A DNA stretch of 64,000 nucleotides from Pseudeuparius sepicola (lineage: Eukaryota; Arthropoda; Insecta; Coleoptera; Anthribidae): positions 32,059,453 to 32,123,452 of the forward strand of contig OY987306.1 in the NCBI GenBank assembly GCA_963920635.1. Direction: 5' to 3'. Below the pieces are notes generated by a model, which worked only from the letters and a program-made list of their open reading frames with translations, had not been told where the DNA came from and did not search any database. Both the position numbers and the translations under genes were made by a program. Position 1 is the stretch's first letter. Each line of letters opens with the position of its first letter. Positions 11,897 through 22,448 of this stretch are shown in pieces.

Positions 11897-12861
11897 GTGA
11901 GTACTGACAAAAATAATAAAAGATGTAGGTACCTAATAGTGCTCTGTATTTACAGAAGGTTACTAAAAAATATTCAGGCTTCAAAAAGGTGATAGAAATC
12001 CTCGTTTTTAGGATAGGTACATAAGTATAGAGTGTTCAGCTGAAAGTGATACACTCGATTTATTCCATAATTTATGAATCAAAAGCCAGCTAAAGTTTGT
12101 AATACGAGTTTTAATAATAATAATTTTTATTGTACAAAAATGTTCTACATAATAAGAAAATGTTATTCATATTTACCATCAAAATCAGAGTAGGTAGATG
12201 TCAAAAGTGTCAAAGAAATATACAGGGTGAGTTTTTTTCGATGCTCACTATGAGGATCTAAGAAACTAGCAGAGCTAGAACAAAGGTTAAATGGGGAAAG
12301 AATTGCAGTTTTGAATGCTAAATCTAATGCCCCTTTTGGGTTTTCAAAAAAGTTCATGGCTCACTAGATATTTTGAAAAGAGTGATTTTTTGCTATTTCA
12401 TCAGATCTCTGTAGCTCCGTTATTTCTGATTATACAGAAAAACTGTAGAGACAAAAATTGTAGATAATTTTTCCAATCCGGTTTGTGATTTTTGAGATAA
12501 CTTTCTAATATTTTGAACTTTCTAATATTTTGAAGTATGTCTTATCATAAAATAGAACGTTATTATGAAAATATTCCATGGCTGACTATGTGAAAATTAA
12601 AAAAAAAGAAAATTAGCCATAGCTCTTTTATTTTTTATAATAATTATGCCGAGTATTATATCTTCGGAAACCTAAAAAAATGGCTGATTTTATAAGGCCA
12701 CAGCCAACTATGTTTTACATTAAAAAAAAACAAGTTTATGTCATATCTCAAAAATCACAAACAACATAAAAAATTGGATCAGATTATCTTGTTAAGCCCA
12801 AAATTATCTACAATTATTGTCTCTACAGTTTTTCTGTATAATCAGAAATAACGGAGCTACA

Positions 12862-14414
12862 GCCCAAGTAACAATTTTCTGTTTTATAAAAGCTGTAAGA
12901 ACGTTTATAGAGCATAACCTTATAAAACATCTGAAGTCTATAAAAGCTGCAAACACATTTATATAACCATTTTATAGACGTTTACAGAGGCTTTACACAG
13001 CAGAAATAAATGTTGTGCCAAACAACCTGTGTAAATTATCATGAAAGCTTTTTGACTCTTTAAGCGTTTTTGAAAAAACGGTTTTGCTGTGGTTTACTAC
13101 ATTAAAAAGACTATTAGCGTTGGGTGAAGAAACCTTCAGTCAACGCTATTAGACTATTCAATACCATACATGCACCTCTTAAGCTGCTTTTTGTAATATT
13201 GATGAAATAAGGACGACGCAATAAGAATGGCGGAGTATTGTGCCAAAGTACAACGAATAATTAATTTTACTTGTGGCATAGTGGGGTGACATAATTTTTA
13301 GTGCAAATTAAGATTTATTGTGAAATGTATACTATTTACATCGTGAAATTTTTAAGGGCCTCTTCTAAACATCGATTTCGATGATTTTTTTATTAAAAAA
13401 AATAAATGTTTTTCTTTTAATTAAAAATATCTGTTATTATTGCTTCGGGTGTAATTTTAAATACAAAATAAACATCGTCAACTAATGCAGTATTATTTTT
13501 TTGTTATAAAATGCATTTTTTACATTTTATGAAAAGGAGAAACTGATCCAACGTACGCTAACCACACCAAACATGGCGTAAATTCTTATAAAACAGTTTA
13601 GTCCCACACACACAGCACTAATATGATCTTTCAGTTGGTCTTGCGATGCTTATATAAAACAGGCAACTAGACGCATTTTAAACATTTAATTTAGCATTGA
13701 GCGTGATAATAAGTATTTTTTTTTAAATCGTGCACACAATGAAAAAACTTTTACCATTTTATCATTAGCATTACTAGCATTGCTATGATAGGTATTTATT
13801 ATCCGAATAAATATTTTGCTGAATCAAATGATAATTCTTCTTTAATTTTCTACGAAATGCACCCATTTTCTCTTGAAAACGACATCATAGAACGCTTAGG
13901 GTACCTAAGTTTTTAGGTTAGGTGTTGAGAGCACACCTAAACCGTTCTGTAATGACTGCAATGCGCGCTTTTTGATATTTATACTTGCTTCAATTTTAAA
14001 TACTTGGTAAGTACTTCTATAAAATAATTTTTTAAAAGCATCTTTGGAAGTAAAAATATATTGGAAGGAACTGAACTGTGATTTGCCAAACTCTTACAAA
14101 GCTGATTTATAGAGTGCTTAATTATGTTCTTATAAAACAGTTATATACGCAAAACTAACCGAACCATTTAGTTGTAACCACTAAACAGACGTGTAGCAGT
14201 CGTATACGTAGTACTATAAACGTTTATAGAACAATTAAAAAACTATTTTATAAACGTTCTATAATTTAGCTGAAAGAACTATACTACAGAACAAATTAGT
14301 TGTACACAGCAAAATGGTAATACTCGAGGCGATAACACAGCAAATTAACTATTTTTAAGCACTTATAAAACGTTAATAAAACTTTTCCGTTGGGTAAGAA
14401 AAAATAATAGAGCT
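12862..14414. mobile_element. MITE with CCCAAGTA ends, nested
   Basis: CCCAAGTAACAA on the left and TGCTACTTGGG on the right delimit about 1.55 kb inserted in the ACGGAGCTACAGAGATCTG sequence that is uninterrupted at 62,753-62,775. The interior has many TTTATAAA / CTATAAAAG-like repeats and no coding content. A two-base AG duplication at the ends is possible but ambiguous. The superfamily is not assigned. Confidence 0.65.
13116..13150. repeat. Micro-palindrome insertion, 35 bp, TSD AGACTATT
   Basis: A hairpin AGCGTTG...CAACGCT plus three bases lies between two copies of AGACTATT (13,108-13,115 and 13,151-13,158). Unlike the others it does not begin with CA, so membership of the micro-insertion class is less certain. 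Confidence 0.5.
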
Positions 14415-14933
14415 ACTTTGCTACTTGGGAGAGATCTGAGGAAATAGCAAAAATTCACTCTTTTTCAAAATATCTAGTGAGCCACGAACTTTTTTAAAAA
14501 TCCAAAAGGGGCATTAGATTGAGCATACAAAACTGCAATTCTTTCATCCCCATTTAACCTTTGTTCTAGCTCTGCTAGTTTCCGAGATCCCCATAGTGGG
14601 CATCGAAAAAACTCGCCCTGTATATCTAGTTGACACTTTTGACATTTACCTACTGCAATTTTGATGGGTACAATAACAATATGAATAACAGATAAAGCAA
14701 TGTCAAAAAGCAATGGTTGCTAAAGAGAAACAGCCTGAACAAAAAACATAAATATCTCGAAAATGGTAATAGATAGGTAACTACAAAGTGTCTTCTATAT
14801 TTTGAAAGCTAATTTTGCCCTCTATGCATACATAGTGATGAAATTCCCAAAAGTTTTAACGTATTTTTCTGTTACTCAAATGAAATGTGGGTAAACGACC
14901 ATTTTAAAAATAGTTTTTCCCCACTTTTTCAAG

Positions 14934-15218
14934 GCTATTAGCGCGAGTAGCCCCCCGTTACCACCTAGGGAACACCTGGCGGTTCTAGACGCTCTGGGAT
15001 GTGTCCGAAATCAACTTCAACAGACAGAACAGGCCGACTCGACGCTATGCCGATCGATAGAATCGGCGGGCAACAAACTGTCGATAGATCCTGACTTGTT
15101 GGTCCTCAAGGCGACCTCGGCGGCTTCGTTGCACTGCCTCAACCAGTGCCTCAACATCCTGCAGAAGAATCAGCACGCCCAACAGTCAAGGACCGGGTTC
15201 GTTGTCGATGACGATTAA
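14934..15218 (+). CDS. PH-domain (ORP9/10/11-like) protein, last coding exon
   Basis: After the acceptor TTTTTCAAG, 94 codons in phase 0 (residues 111-204) end in TAA. The translation has SASSPPLPPREHLAVLDAL, then a helix-rich segment with PDLLVLKATSAASLHCL and CLNILQKNQ. This matches the linker after the PH domain in ORP10/11 (the LLLLKATS...CL...CLN pattern). It ends VVDDD-stop, so the predicted 204-residue protein lacks the sterol/PI4P-binding ORD. It is either a genuine short isoform or a shortened gene, or the ORD exons are used through an alternative donor I cannot see. No AATAAA occurs in the first few hundred bases after the stop. Confidence 0.8.
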   Translation, partial: AISASSPPLPPREHLAVLDALGCVRNQLQQTEQADSTLCRSIESAGNKLSIDPDLLVLKATSAASLHCLNQCLNILQKNQHAQQSRTGFVVDDD

Positions 15219-16872
15219 TATTTGAGGGTGTTCAAGAGGGGGTACGGTGGGGTTTTTCGGGGTTTGTCGGTTTTTTGTTGTGGCAAGGAGGAAGAGGGAT
15301 AATGATGGAATTCTGAAGGCAATACGAAAAGTTTTTCGGCCAAATAATTTTGATGTGCAACATTGCAATATAATATTATGTTTATTTTCGAAAATTCCCA
15401 CTATATTTCTTTGTAAATGCAGGGAAGAATATAATTATTGCCGAATGCCATTTAAATTGGCTGTATTTTGATGACACTCTGAATAAGAATAATATTATGT
15501 CGCCACCCGGTAGTATACTATTTATGTTAGTGTAAAGAGATAAGACTATGTTTTTATCAAGGCTTTAATTTTTAGGGGTTTATTGATTTTTTTTTAACTA
15601 AGGGAGTTATTTTTTTTAAGTATGAAAAACTTTTTTCAATGTTTTTAGCGCAAAATTATTCTACATATGAAATATTAGCAGCAAACCTCATCATTCAATG
15701 TCCTCAAAATGCAGATGTCATATTTTAATTTTTTAATATTGGTTTCCAAAATATCTAAATACATCCGCATTTGTTCTAACCAATTTTAAGATATAATGGG
15801 ACAAATTGAACCAGTTAAATTAACCATTTGGTCTAGGATTGCCATGAAATTTATTTATTATGTCATTTTATTTTGTCAACTATTATATTTTCACGGCACT
15901 CTTAGATTCAAATTATTCTTTCTTGATGGGCATTCATGTTCTTGAAATCTCCAAAAGAAGTCATTATGTCGTTATGAAAAAATATAAGTTTTTACTTTTT
16001 TTGTATATATATTTTACGAATTCCTTAATATTTTTCGTTAACTTTTTTAGTGTTATTCTTTGTATAATTGTTAGGAAAAATTCTGTGATAAAATTTCATT
16101 TGAAGCTGCTTTTTGTAGGTATGGTTGTCGAATGGTAAAAATATCTCAGAATAGAAAAGTTGTAATTTTTTTAATATTGGCTATATATACTATGTTATAG
16201 TATGTGCCACTACATGCATAAGTTTTAAAAATTAAATGGGAGAATTACTTCAATAATATGGACAGTCAAAAAAGTGACAAATCGCATAGTAGGCCATGTT
16301 TCAAAACAATCAAGTTGTCGCTTTGAGGCGCATTTGTTTTATTTGCCAGCCTACTTTGATGGCACGATTTTTGGCTCGTCTTATAGCAATATTAATCCTT
16401 GTCTTTGGTTTGTAACTTTTAAATGTGCATGATTTTTGTTAAATAATTCGTAGATTGCATAATTTATGGGTACAAAACTATTAATCTAGGTATTTGAAGT
16501 ATTATTGTCGAACAATATATTTATAGGAAATAAATATTAGAAAAAATGTAGTACTGACAGAAAACTAATAGACATATCAAATAGATAATGTAAATTAAAA
16601 TATCAAAGATTTAATCCATAACAAGTAGGTAAATAATGTGGTTGTTTGTACATATTTTTAATTTATTTTATTTGTATAAATTGCTATGGATTAAACCTAA
16701 TTTAAATGTAAATTTTAACTTAGTTTCATTTTTCTTTTATTTAGGAAAAGGTTCAGCGTTCTGCATTTCCCCGTCAAAAAGTATATTATTAAGAAGTGGA
16801 ACACCCTGTAGAATATTCGATTTTTTTTACCAGTTTTTATTTAGAAATAAAACTAAAATTACAATTTTTAAT
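15219..16872. other. 3' flank between two convergent genes
   Basis: AT-rich sequence following the PH-domain gene (+) and snf (-). Open frames such as 15,860-16,138 are low-complexity and AT-driven. No repeat boundary or RNA gene is recognised. Confidence 0.4.
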
Positions 16873-16873
16873 A

Positions 16874-16883
16874 TTTATTTATT
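16874..16883 (-). terminator. Polyadenylation signal of snf
   Basis: TTTATTTATT on + gives two overlapping AATAAA hexamers on -, 60-70 bases beyond the snf stop codon. This is a normal distance for a short 3'UTR. Confidence 0.6.
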
Positions 16884-16942
16884 ATACTAAGTAAGAAAAA
16901 TTCAGTGCATTTGCTACAAATATGATGAAAAACAAAAAAAAA

Positions 16943-17102
16943 CTACTTTTTAGCAAATGAAATTTTCATAGCATGTGTCGGCGTAATTTTAAAACCCTGC
17001 AAAGCATCTTTTGCCGCTCCCGATTGCAATTCGTTTTCAAATTCAACAAAAGCAATATCATGTCGATTAGGAACCAGTCTAACCTCTTTAAACCCTGGAA
17101 AT
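16943..17102 (-). CDS. snf: U1A/U2B''-type snRNP protein, coding exon 3
   Basis: The last exon completes RRM2. It reads [21 protein letters not shown], with the RNP1 octamer around DIAFVEFE, and ends KISFAKK-stop, as in Drosophila SNF and human U1A. The acceptor CTTATTACAG precedes ATTTCC; the split codon CA|A gives Q162. The exon is 160 bases, so the total coding length is 645 bases (214 residues plus stop), close to the ~216 residues of fly SNF. Nothing is broken. Confidence 0.95.
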
Positions 17103-17337
17103 CTGTAATAAGAAAAGAAACAAAATATATTAAAAGGTTTGTTTTCTTCAAAAACATTTGTTTTCTTCAAAAACATTGTAGGCTGTGAAAACAAAACACT
17201 GTGTGACAGTGTCAAGCTAATTTAGCCGCAAAACGATCAAGGACGCCTTGAAAATGACAACGTCTAAATGGCATTCAAGCAAGTTATTGTCAATCAAATG
17301 TCAAAAAATGACATATCTAACTGTCAAAGTTACTTAC

Positions 17338-17585
17338 TGGTTAAATAGCATCGACAGCATCATTTCGCTGGTCTCGTCAGGTAAATTCGTAAGGAACAAA
17401 ATTTGATTGGGAGGCTGTTCAGCATTGGCGCCGCCCGGTACCCTGTTGGGGTCTTTGTTCTTCTTCTTCTTCTTGGGCGCATCCTCGTCCTTCATGGGCG
17501 GCGGTCGGATCTTCTTCGGGCGTTCCTGGAACGTCCCCTTCAATTTCGCCACGACGTCGGAGTCGGATTTCGAATATTGTATCCG
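17338..17585 (-). CDS. snf: U1A/U2B''-type snRNP protein, coding exon 2
   Basis: Residues 80-161 start RIQYSKSDSDVVAKLKGTF, the conserved extension after RRM1. A basic linker follows (KKIRPPP, then a lysine run KKKKKNK), then RRM2 with its RNP2 segment ILFLTNLP and the helix SEMMLSMLFN. The donor CCA|GTAAGT is in phase 2. The intron before exon 3 (17,103-17,337) holds a tandem pair of a 20-base unit at 17,138-17,177, next to the 3' splice site. Confidence 0.95.
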
Positions 17586-17684
17586 CTGCAATCACACGAA
17601 TTACCCAGACTGTGCGGGGTGCAATGCACAAGGATTCCCACGTTAAAAACTAGCCGGAATGTTAGAAAGTGGGGTTATACGCAC

Positions 17685-17921
17685 CATGGGTTTGTCGTAG
17701 AAGGGGAATCCCTGCATCGAGCGAAGCGCGTTGGTGGAACTTTGGATTTCCTTGAAGATCACGAAGGCCTGGCCGCGCATTTTGAGCGTCTTCAGGGCTA
17801 CGATGTCGAGGATCTGTCCGAATTGGGAGAAAATCGCGTAAAGCGATTTCTTTAGCTCTTCTTTCTTTACTTTCTCATTGAGGTTATTGATGTAAATCGT
17901 GTTGTTTGGACGAATATCCAT
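17685..17921 (-). CDS. snf: U1A/U2B''-type snRNP protein, coding exon 1
   Basis: Residues 1-79 carry RRM1: RNP2 IYINNL (9-14), RNP1 RGQAFVIF (49-56) and FYDKPM at the exon end. Insects have a single SNF protein that binds U1 snRNA stem-loop II and, with U2A', U2 snRNA stem-loop IV, working in the spliceosome. In Drosophila it is also needed for female-specific Sex-lethal splicing. The ATG lies directly at the acceptor TATTTTTAG|ATGG. The donor CCCATG|GTGCGT is in phase 0 and leads through a 99-bp intron to exon 2. Confidence 0.95.
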
Positions 17922-17984
17922 CTAAAAATACAAAGAAAATGTGTTAAAACTTGAAGAAATTATACTAAATCTATCAAATCTCAC

Positions 17985-18080
17985 CTTTAAAATATTCTAA
18001 ATCGCCAACAAAGTTTTTTTTTCGTAAAAACGTTCTAAAAATGAAATCACGCCGAAAACGAAATAGCGTCTTTTCCTTTT
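17985..18080 (-). other. snf: snf 5'UTR exon (approximate 5' end)
   Basis: TTTAAAG|GTGAGATTT on - is a good donor at 17,984/17,985. With the acceptor at the ATG it makes a 63-bp leader intron (17,922-17,984). The upstream limit is a guess. TGACAGATGACATTTTTGAC lies just beyond, at about 18,079-18,098, in the likely core promoter. Confidence 0.5.
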
Positions 18081-18119
18081 TGACAGATGACATTTTTGAC
18101 TTATGACAGACTATCGATC

Positions 18120-18555
18120 ATATTATGTGTCAAGAGGTTTCTGCGGGTAGAGATCGACACTGTATAATCCACTGACGAAATTGGGGCATTCTTCACGAGA
18201 TGGCGCTAGCATCAACAAAATTTGGAAATGCTTCGTTGAGAAGATTTCTGTAAGGTGTACGCTTAACATTTGAGTAGATACTGGCAGATGGAACTATTTT
18301 GTGGTCCAGCCTCCAAAAAATGTTTTATCTACGGATTGTGCGGGCGCCTGACAGAAAAATTGTTCAGATTGGGCAGATAAAAATTAATAATTATAGAAAA
18401 AACAAAATTAGGACAGGTATAATTATATTAGCCTTGCGTCAAAGACGGTTAGTAATTCAATAACTGGTTAGTATGGGGAGTTAATGGGCAGGTGGCGCTA
18501 ACAGTCGGACGTTGGCTATCTACTGGCTCTGGATGTTGGAGTACTGTGATAGAAA
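18120..18555. promoter_or_regulatory. snf upstream region with CTCF-like motifs
   Basis: Non-coding. Matches to the CTCF-like core stand at about 18,198 (AGATGGCGC) and 18,490 (AGGTGGCGC), followed by AGGTGGCGA at about 19,080 beyond the nested transposon. No gene is visible. Regulatory function is inferred. Confidence 0.3.
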
Positions 18556-18991
18556 CAATGACGTCAGAACCTATAGACAAGTTTGTTTTGATAAACGCTT
18601 GACGCCCAGAACTAATCACAATCTAAGCGCTCCAATAAATTATTCCGAAAATGTCGCGAGGTTGTCAGACATTGCCCCTTTTTGTCGAGCCGAAGCGAAC
18701 TTATTTCGACTCTGGGCTCGGAGGCTGGCGTCGTTAGACCGTCCCCAGAGTCTTCAGGTGAGGTGCCGATGCTTCCGGCGCCCCCAAACAAGAAAAAACA
18801 TGCGATATCTAAGTGTGATTCTGGAGGAACTAATAACCGGGAATCACCGGGTGTATAGTTGGTTGATGGTTGACTTTCTGTCTTTGTTTGTAGCATGTTT
18901 TTTGGAGTAGTATGGATATATTTAATCTTGGAGTCAAAATAAAGGGCATTTTAACAATGGGGCACCAAGTCTATAGGTTTTGACGTCATTG
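18556..18991. mobile_element. 436-bp TIR transposon, TSD GATAGAAA (copy 1)
   Basis: The ends CAATGACGTCA-AACCTATAGAC and the inverse GTCTATAGGTTTTGACGTCA form ~22-bp TIRs. GATAGAAA duplicates exactly on both sides (18,548-18,555 and 18,992-18,999). An 8-bp duplication and a CA start fit the hAT or P superfamilies. One + frame is open across the middle (LFRKCREVVRHCPF, then PSPESSGEVPMLPAPPNKKK) and resembles coding sequence I cannot identify: a transposase tail or a captured host exon. Confidence 0.85.
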
Positions 18992-18999
18992 GATAGAAA

Positions 19000-19755
19000 G
19001 TAACCATTGAATAAGGAATTCGTAAAGAAATATAAGTAAATAGCCGTTATGCGTAGCTTACAAATTACGCGTAACTGCCAGGTGGCGAACAGGTAGGCCC
19101 TCTGTTACTGTATCTTGGAATTAGTCGACTCATTTGAAATTGTGGCGACCGGAGCGTCATCTACTAGTCGTAAGAAAAACTATTAGTGTGGGCCACCGCA
19201 TTTAGCTAAAGCGGGGACCGACTGAAACAAGCCACCGAGTCTACGTTTCGCTAACAGATCGACAGATGGCCGCTCTGTCGCATGTCCTTCAACGCGAGGA
19301 AGGGATAAATGACAGTTCCAACCAAACTCGTTGCTAAAGCCTGGTGTGTGGCAGATTATTGTTCTGGCAAAGTTTACAGAATTAAAATAGTTCTGTAAAC
19401 TTTGGTTCTGGTTACTTCAGCTGATTTTACTGTTGTTGTCGTTTTGGTGGCTATTGTTTTCTTGTTGTGTTTTGTGTCTGATTAAGGTTTTGATCACAAA
19501 ATATATGGGTTTTATTAACCATGGTAGTCTATCGCCGCTGTTGTTATATAAATTGCGACAGCAGCAAGCGTTCTAATACGTACATTTCCCGTGAAAGATG
19601 AAATTCGCTGTAGGTACCTACTTAGGCAGTGGATAATAAAATAGCGGAAACATAGCACTGACAAATTTAGAAGACTGCCAGTTGAAACAATGATGTGCGA
19701 AAAACATTTTCGAAATAATTTTGTCAAAACCCTCCATTCTATTGGTCAAAAGGCA
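19000..19755. other. Non-coding stretch with one micro-palindrome
   Basis: No gene is recognised. It contains AGGTGGCGA (about 19,080), AGATGGCCG (about 19,264) and the micro-insertion at 19,368. Confidence 0.3.
19368..19404. repeat. Micro-palindrome insertion, 37 bp, direct repeat GTTCTGG
   Basis: CAAAGTTTACAGAA and its inverse TTCTGTAAACTTTG enclose a 9-base loop. The unit is bounded by GTTCTGG on both sides, a 7-base duplication, or 8 bases with one mismatch. It has the same architecture as the other micro-insertions, starting CA. Confidence 0.7.
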
Positions 19756-20049
19756 GCGTCCAGAGATATACCTACTAATATGTGTCCGGGCACTAGGCCT
19801 TGTGTAAACAAACGTTTCATTCCTGCCCTCTCCCGCTCCCTCGGCCCGCCGTCATCGGAGTAGGGCGATCGATATATTATTTAATAAGAAAATAAGCTTA
19901 CACAGTGTAGCTGATAGCGGTTCGTTCGCATTCTACCGGGTGCGCGCAAAATATTACCGACCGACCGTGACTGTGTTGTATACCTATAGCGTCGATGGAA
20001 TTCAATCGACGGTTATGTAGTCATGCCTGCAGTGCGGATGGCTGTAAAA
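19756..20049 (+). repeat. Interspersed repeat (partner at 50,698, inverted)
   Basis: About 290 bases from CAGCGTCCAGAGATA to GGCTGTAAAACC. They include GCCTTGTGTAAACAAACGTTTC, a purine/pyrimidine-rich stretch and CATTCTACCGGGTGCGCGC. The same sequence, roughly 80% alike, runs in the opposite orientation at 50,698-50,956. The two copies lie ~30 kb apart. Class unknown; no protein is seen. Confidence 0.7.
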
Positions 20050-20337
20050 CCAGTGGCGTAGCGTGAGCTTTCGCCGCCTGGGGCCGACCGGAAATTCGCC
20101 GCCCCTTCTATTTTAATTATTAGTCAAGAAAATTAGTAAAAGTCAAATAAATAGCTTTAAATAAAAATGTACTTTTCGTGTTTTTTTCATAGCAAAATCT
20201 CACAATCAAGTTAATTGTCCCTGAGATTTGAGTGTTTCTATCTATTTAAGTAAGTCTGTGTAATTTGTTACTTGTTAAAGTACCTACTATTCCATTTTAA
20301 TTATTTAATAATATTTTGTTACTTTTATACAGGGTGA

Positions 20338-21230
20338 GTTTTTTTTGATGATCAGTATGGGGATCTCGGAAACTAGCGGAGAGAGAAGGAAGGTCAGATG
20401 GGAAAAGAATTGCAGTTTTGTGGGCCCAATCATTGAATAAAGAATTTGGCCCAATTTAACGCGCCTTATGGATTTTTTAAAAAAGGCATGGCGTACTAGA
20501 TATTTTGAAAAAACTAAATTTGGCGTTTTATTGTAATCTGTCTAGATTCGTTGTTTCTGAATTTAGATAAAAAGTGTAAATACCAAAGTTGGAGAGATTT
20601 GTGTCCCCAATGCTGTTAACATGTCCTATACTTTCCGTGACAGCTGTCATTTTCGAGATATGACACAAACTTCTGTTTTTTAAAATGGGAACCATAGTTG
20701 TCCGTCGCCTCAAAAAAATCATGCATATTTAGAGCTTTCCAACGATATAATACTCGACATGATTATTCATAAAAATAACGGAAATAAGTATAGTTTGCAT
20801 TTAAAAACACAAGCTGTAGAAAATGGCTGCTGCCATGGAAATTAGGACATGATATCCGCATTCGGGACACAATTCCCTTCACTTTTGGTATTTACACTTT
20901 ATTTAAAATCAGAAACAACGAATCTAGATGGATTGGAATAAATCTCCAAAATTTCGTTTTTTTCTTCTAAATATCTAGTAACCTATGACTTTTTCAAAAA
21001 TCCACATGGCGCGTTAAATTGAAAAGAATTACGGTTTTGTGGGCGCAATTTAACGCGCCTTGTAGATTTTTGAAAAAAGGCATGGCTTACTAGCTTACTA
21101 CAAATTTGGAAAAAACACGAAATTTTGGAGATTTATTCCAATCCATCTAGATTCGTTGTTTCTGATTTTAGATAAAAAGTGTTAATACCAAAGTTGGAGG
21201 GAATTGTTTCCCCAATGCGGCCACACTTGA
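20338..21230. mobile_element. TACAGGGTGAG-family palindromic remnant
   Basis: It begins TACAGGGTGAGTTTTTTTTG. The arm at 20,400-20,600 (AAGAATTGCAGTTTTGTGGG, GATTCGTTGTTTCTGA) returns inverted at about 20,880-21,060, and part is repeated again in direct orientation to about 21,220. The outer right TIR is missing, so this is a rearranged, dead copy. Confidence 0.55.
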
Positions 21231-21261
21231 TCACCTCCCGATGATGCTTAACATCTGGCTG

Positions 21262-21640
21262 CCCAAAAGACGATCCCCAGCGGTAGCTATAGTTTGTCAG
21301 GGGCGTACGGGCTGGATGGACGCGTTAAATATACCTATTCAAAAAAATCGTGGTTGCTTTCAAATGAGACGACGTTCTGGCAGCCGAAAACACGTCCTAA
21401 TTGCTCAAAAGAAGATCGCCAGGGGTAGCTAGTTTATATCAGGTGCGTACGGGCTGGACGGACGCGATAAATATATTTAAAAAAAATCGTGGCTGCTTTC
21501 AAACGAGACGGCCTTTGATCTGGCAGCCAAAAACACGTCCCAAAAGAATATCTCCAGAGGTAGCTATAGTCAGAGGCGTACAGGCTGGTTGGACGCGATA
21601 AATATATTTTAAAAATCGTGGCTGCTTTCATAGGTACCAA
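21262..21640. repeat. Tandem repeat, ~138-bp unit x3
   Basis: Three units carry GTAGCT (21,283, 21,425, 21,560), then (G/T)GCGTACGGGCTGG, GACGCG(A/T)TAAATATA and ATCGTGGCTGCTTTCA. An inverted copy lies beyond the inserted MITE at about 22,455-22,600. Frames open across the units reflect the repeat and are not taken as genes. Confidence 0.7.
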
Positions 21641-22448
21641 TTAACCACGAATGACCTATAACGTCAATTTTACGTTATTTTCATAACGTAAAAAATACGT
21701 AACTTAATTTACGGAAATTTAATATTTGTAAATGCATCAAAAATGACATATAAAAACAAGTAATGAAACTAGCGTTAATATTACGTCATTACTACGATAC
21801 CCAGCTAACCACGAATGACCTATAACGTGAATTGTGCGTTATTTTCATAACGTAACAAATACGTAGCTCAATTTACGGAAATTTAACTTAGTATAAGTAC
21901 ATGAAAAATGACATAAAAAAAAAGCGTTACAACGTTAAAAATAAGTAATACAACTAGCGTTAATATTACGTCATTACTACGGTACAGATTCTCCCGAATT
22001 ATAAAACTTAGACTAAGGTTTTTGGGAATTCACAATAGAGTCCTCCTCTGAGACGATTAAGGTCCTTTTGGCTTTGTCCCATCCATTATATGAATTATGA
22101 GAAATCCTTTATTTTATTTCTTTTTAATTCTGTGACGTCATCGAGATTCTAGCTTACACTGTTTTAGGAAATATATTTCTAGTGCGTCGATAGCTTAGTT
22201 GGTAAATGCGTCGACATTAATTCCGATGGTCGTAGGTTCGAACCCTGGTGTTGGTGTGCGAATTTTATTTTTTATGAGGTTCTACGTTAAGTTTATGAGG
22301 TTATTTCTACATAAGGATGTTGACGTCACTATACCCCGGAATTTTTGTCATAATTATAACGTTAATTTAACGTGATTTTCCTAACGTCATGGAGGTGTAA
22401 ATATAACGATATTTTGACGTACAAAAAACGGTTGTTGGTTAGCTGGGG
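21637..22448. mobile_element. MITE with CCAGCTAACCA ends and a tRNA-like segment
   Basis: The left end CCAATTAACCACGAATGACC, an internal second copy of it starting CCCAGCTAACCACG (21,800; ~164-bp tandem duplication) and the right end GTTGGTTAGCTGGGG define the unit. It is rich in ACGTTA/TAACGT motifs. It sits between the inverted halves of the 138-bp repeat family. Superfamily not assigned. Confidence 0.6.
22184..22256 (+). ncRNA. tRNA-like (SINE-head) sequence, probably not a functional tRNA
   Basis: TAGCTTAGTTGGTA (A box, 22,191) and GGTTCGAACCC (B box, 22,235-22,245) have the spacing of a tRNA internal Pol III promoter, and the T-arm folds (GTAGG/CCTGG around TTCGAAC). The acceptor arms do not pair, so it looks like a decayed tRNA or a tRNA-derived SINE head inside the MITE. 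Confidence 0.5.

Larger units (their letters stand above)
12163..14690. mobile_element. Palindromic TACAGGGTGAG mariner-like remnant, split by a MITE
   Basis: The left end TACAGGGTGAGTTTTTTTCG (12,221) pairs with an inverted end at about 14,600-14,623. The inner inverted arms include TTATTTCTGATTATACAG (about 12,419) and its inverse at about 12,835. The inverted similarity continues outwards to about 12,163 and 14,690, so this element may itself sit within an older palindrome. The same family is at 20,338, 40,538 and 61,817. The 61.8-kb copy keeps pieces of a mariner-like transposase, which identifies the group. Confidence 0.7.
10848..14933 (+). other. Intron of the PH-domain gene, filled with nested transposons
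   Basis: The ~4.1-kb intron starts GTAGGT and ends TTTTTCAAG. Its first kilobase is AT-rich with no recognised element. A possible alternative first exon lies at 11,798. From about 12,160 to 14,690 it holds a palindromic mariner-like remnant interrupted by a second MITE. No further ORP-like exon was recognised inside it. Confidence 0.6.

Noticed and set aside
17138..17177. Tandem 20-base pair in an snf intron as a regulatory repeat
   Set aside because: Simple duplication next to the 3' splice site; nothing points to function.
22184..22256. A functional tRNA gene
   Set aside because: A and B boxes are good, but the acceptor stem does not pair and the anticodon arm is doubtful.
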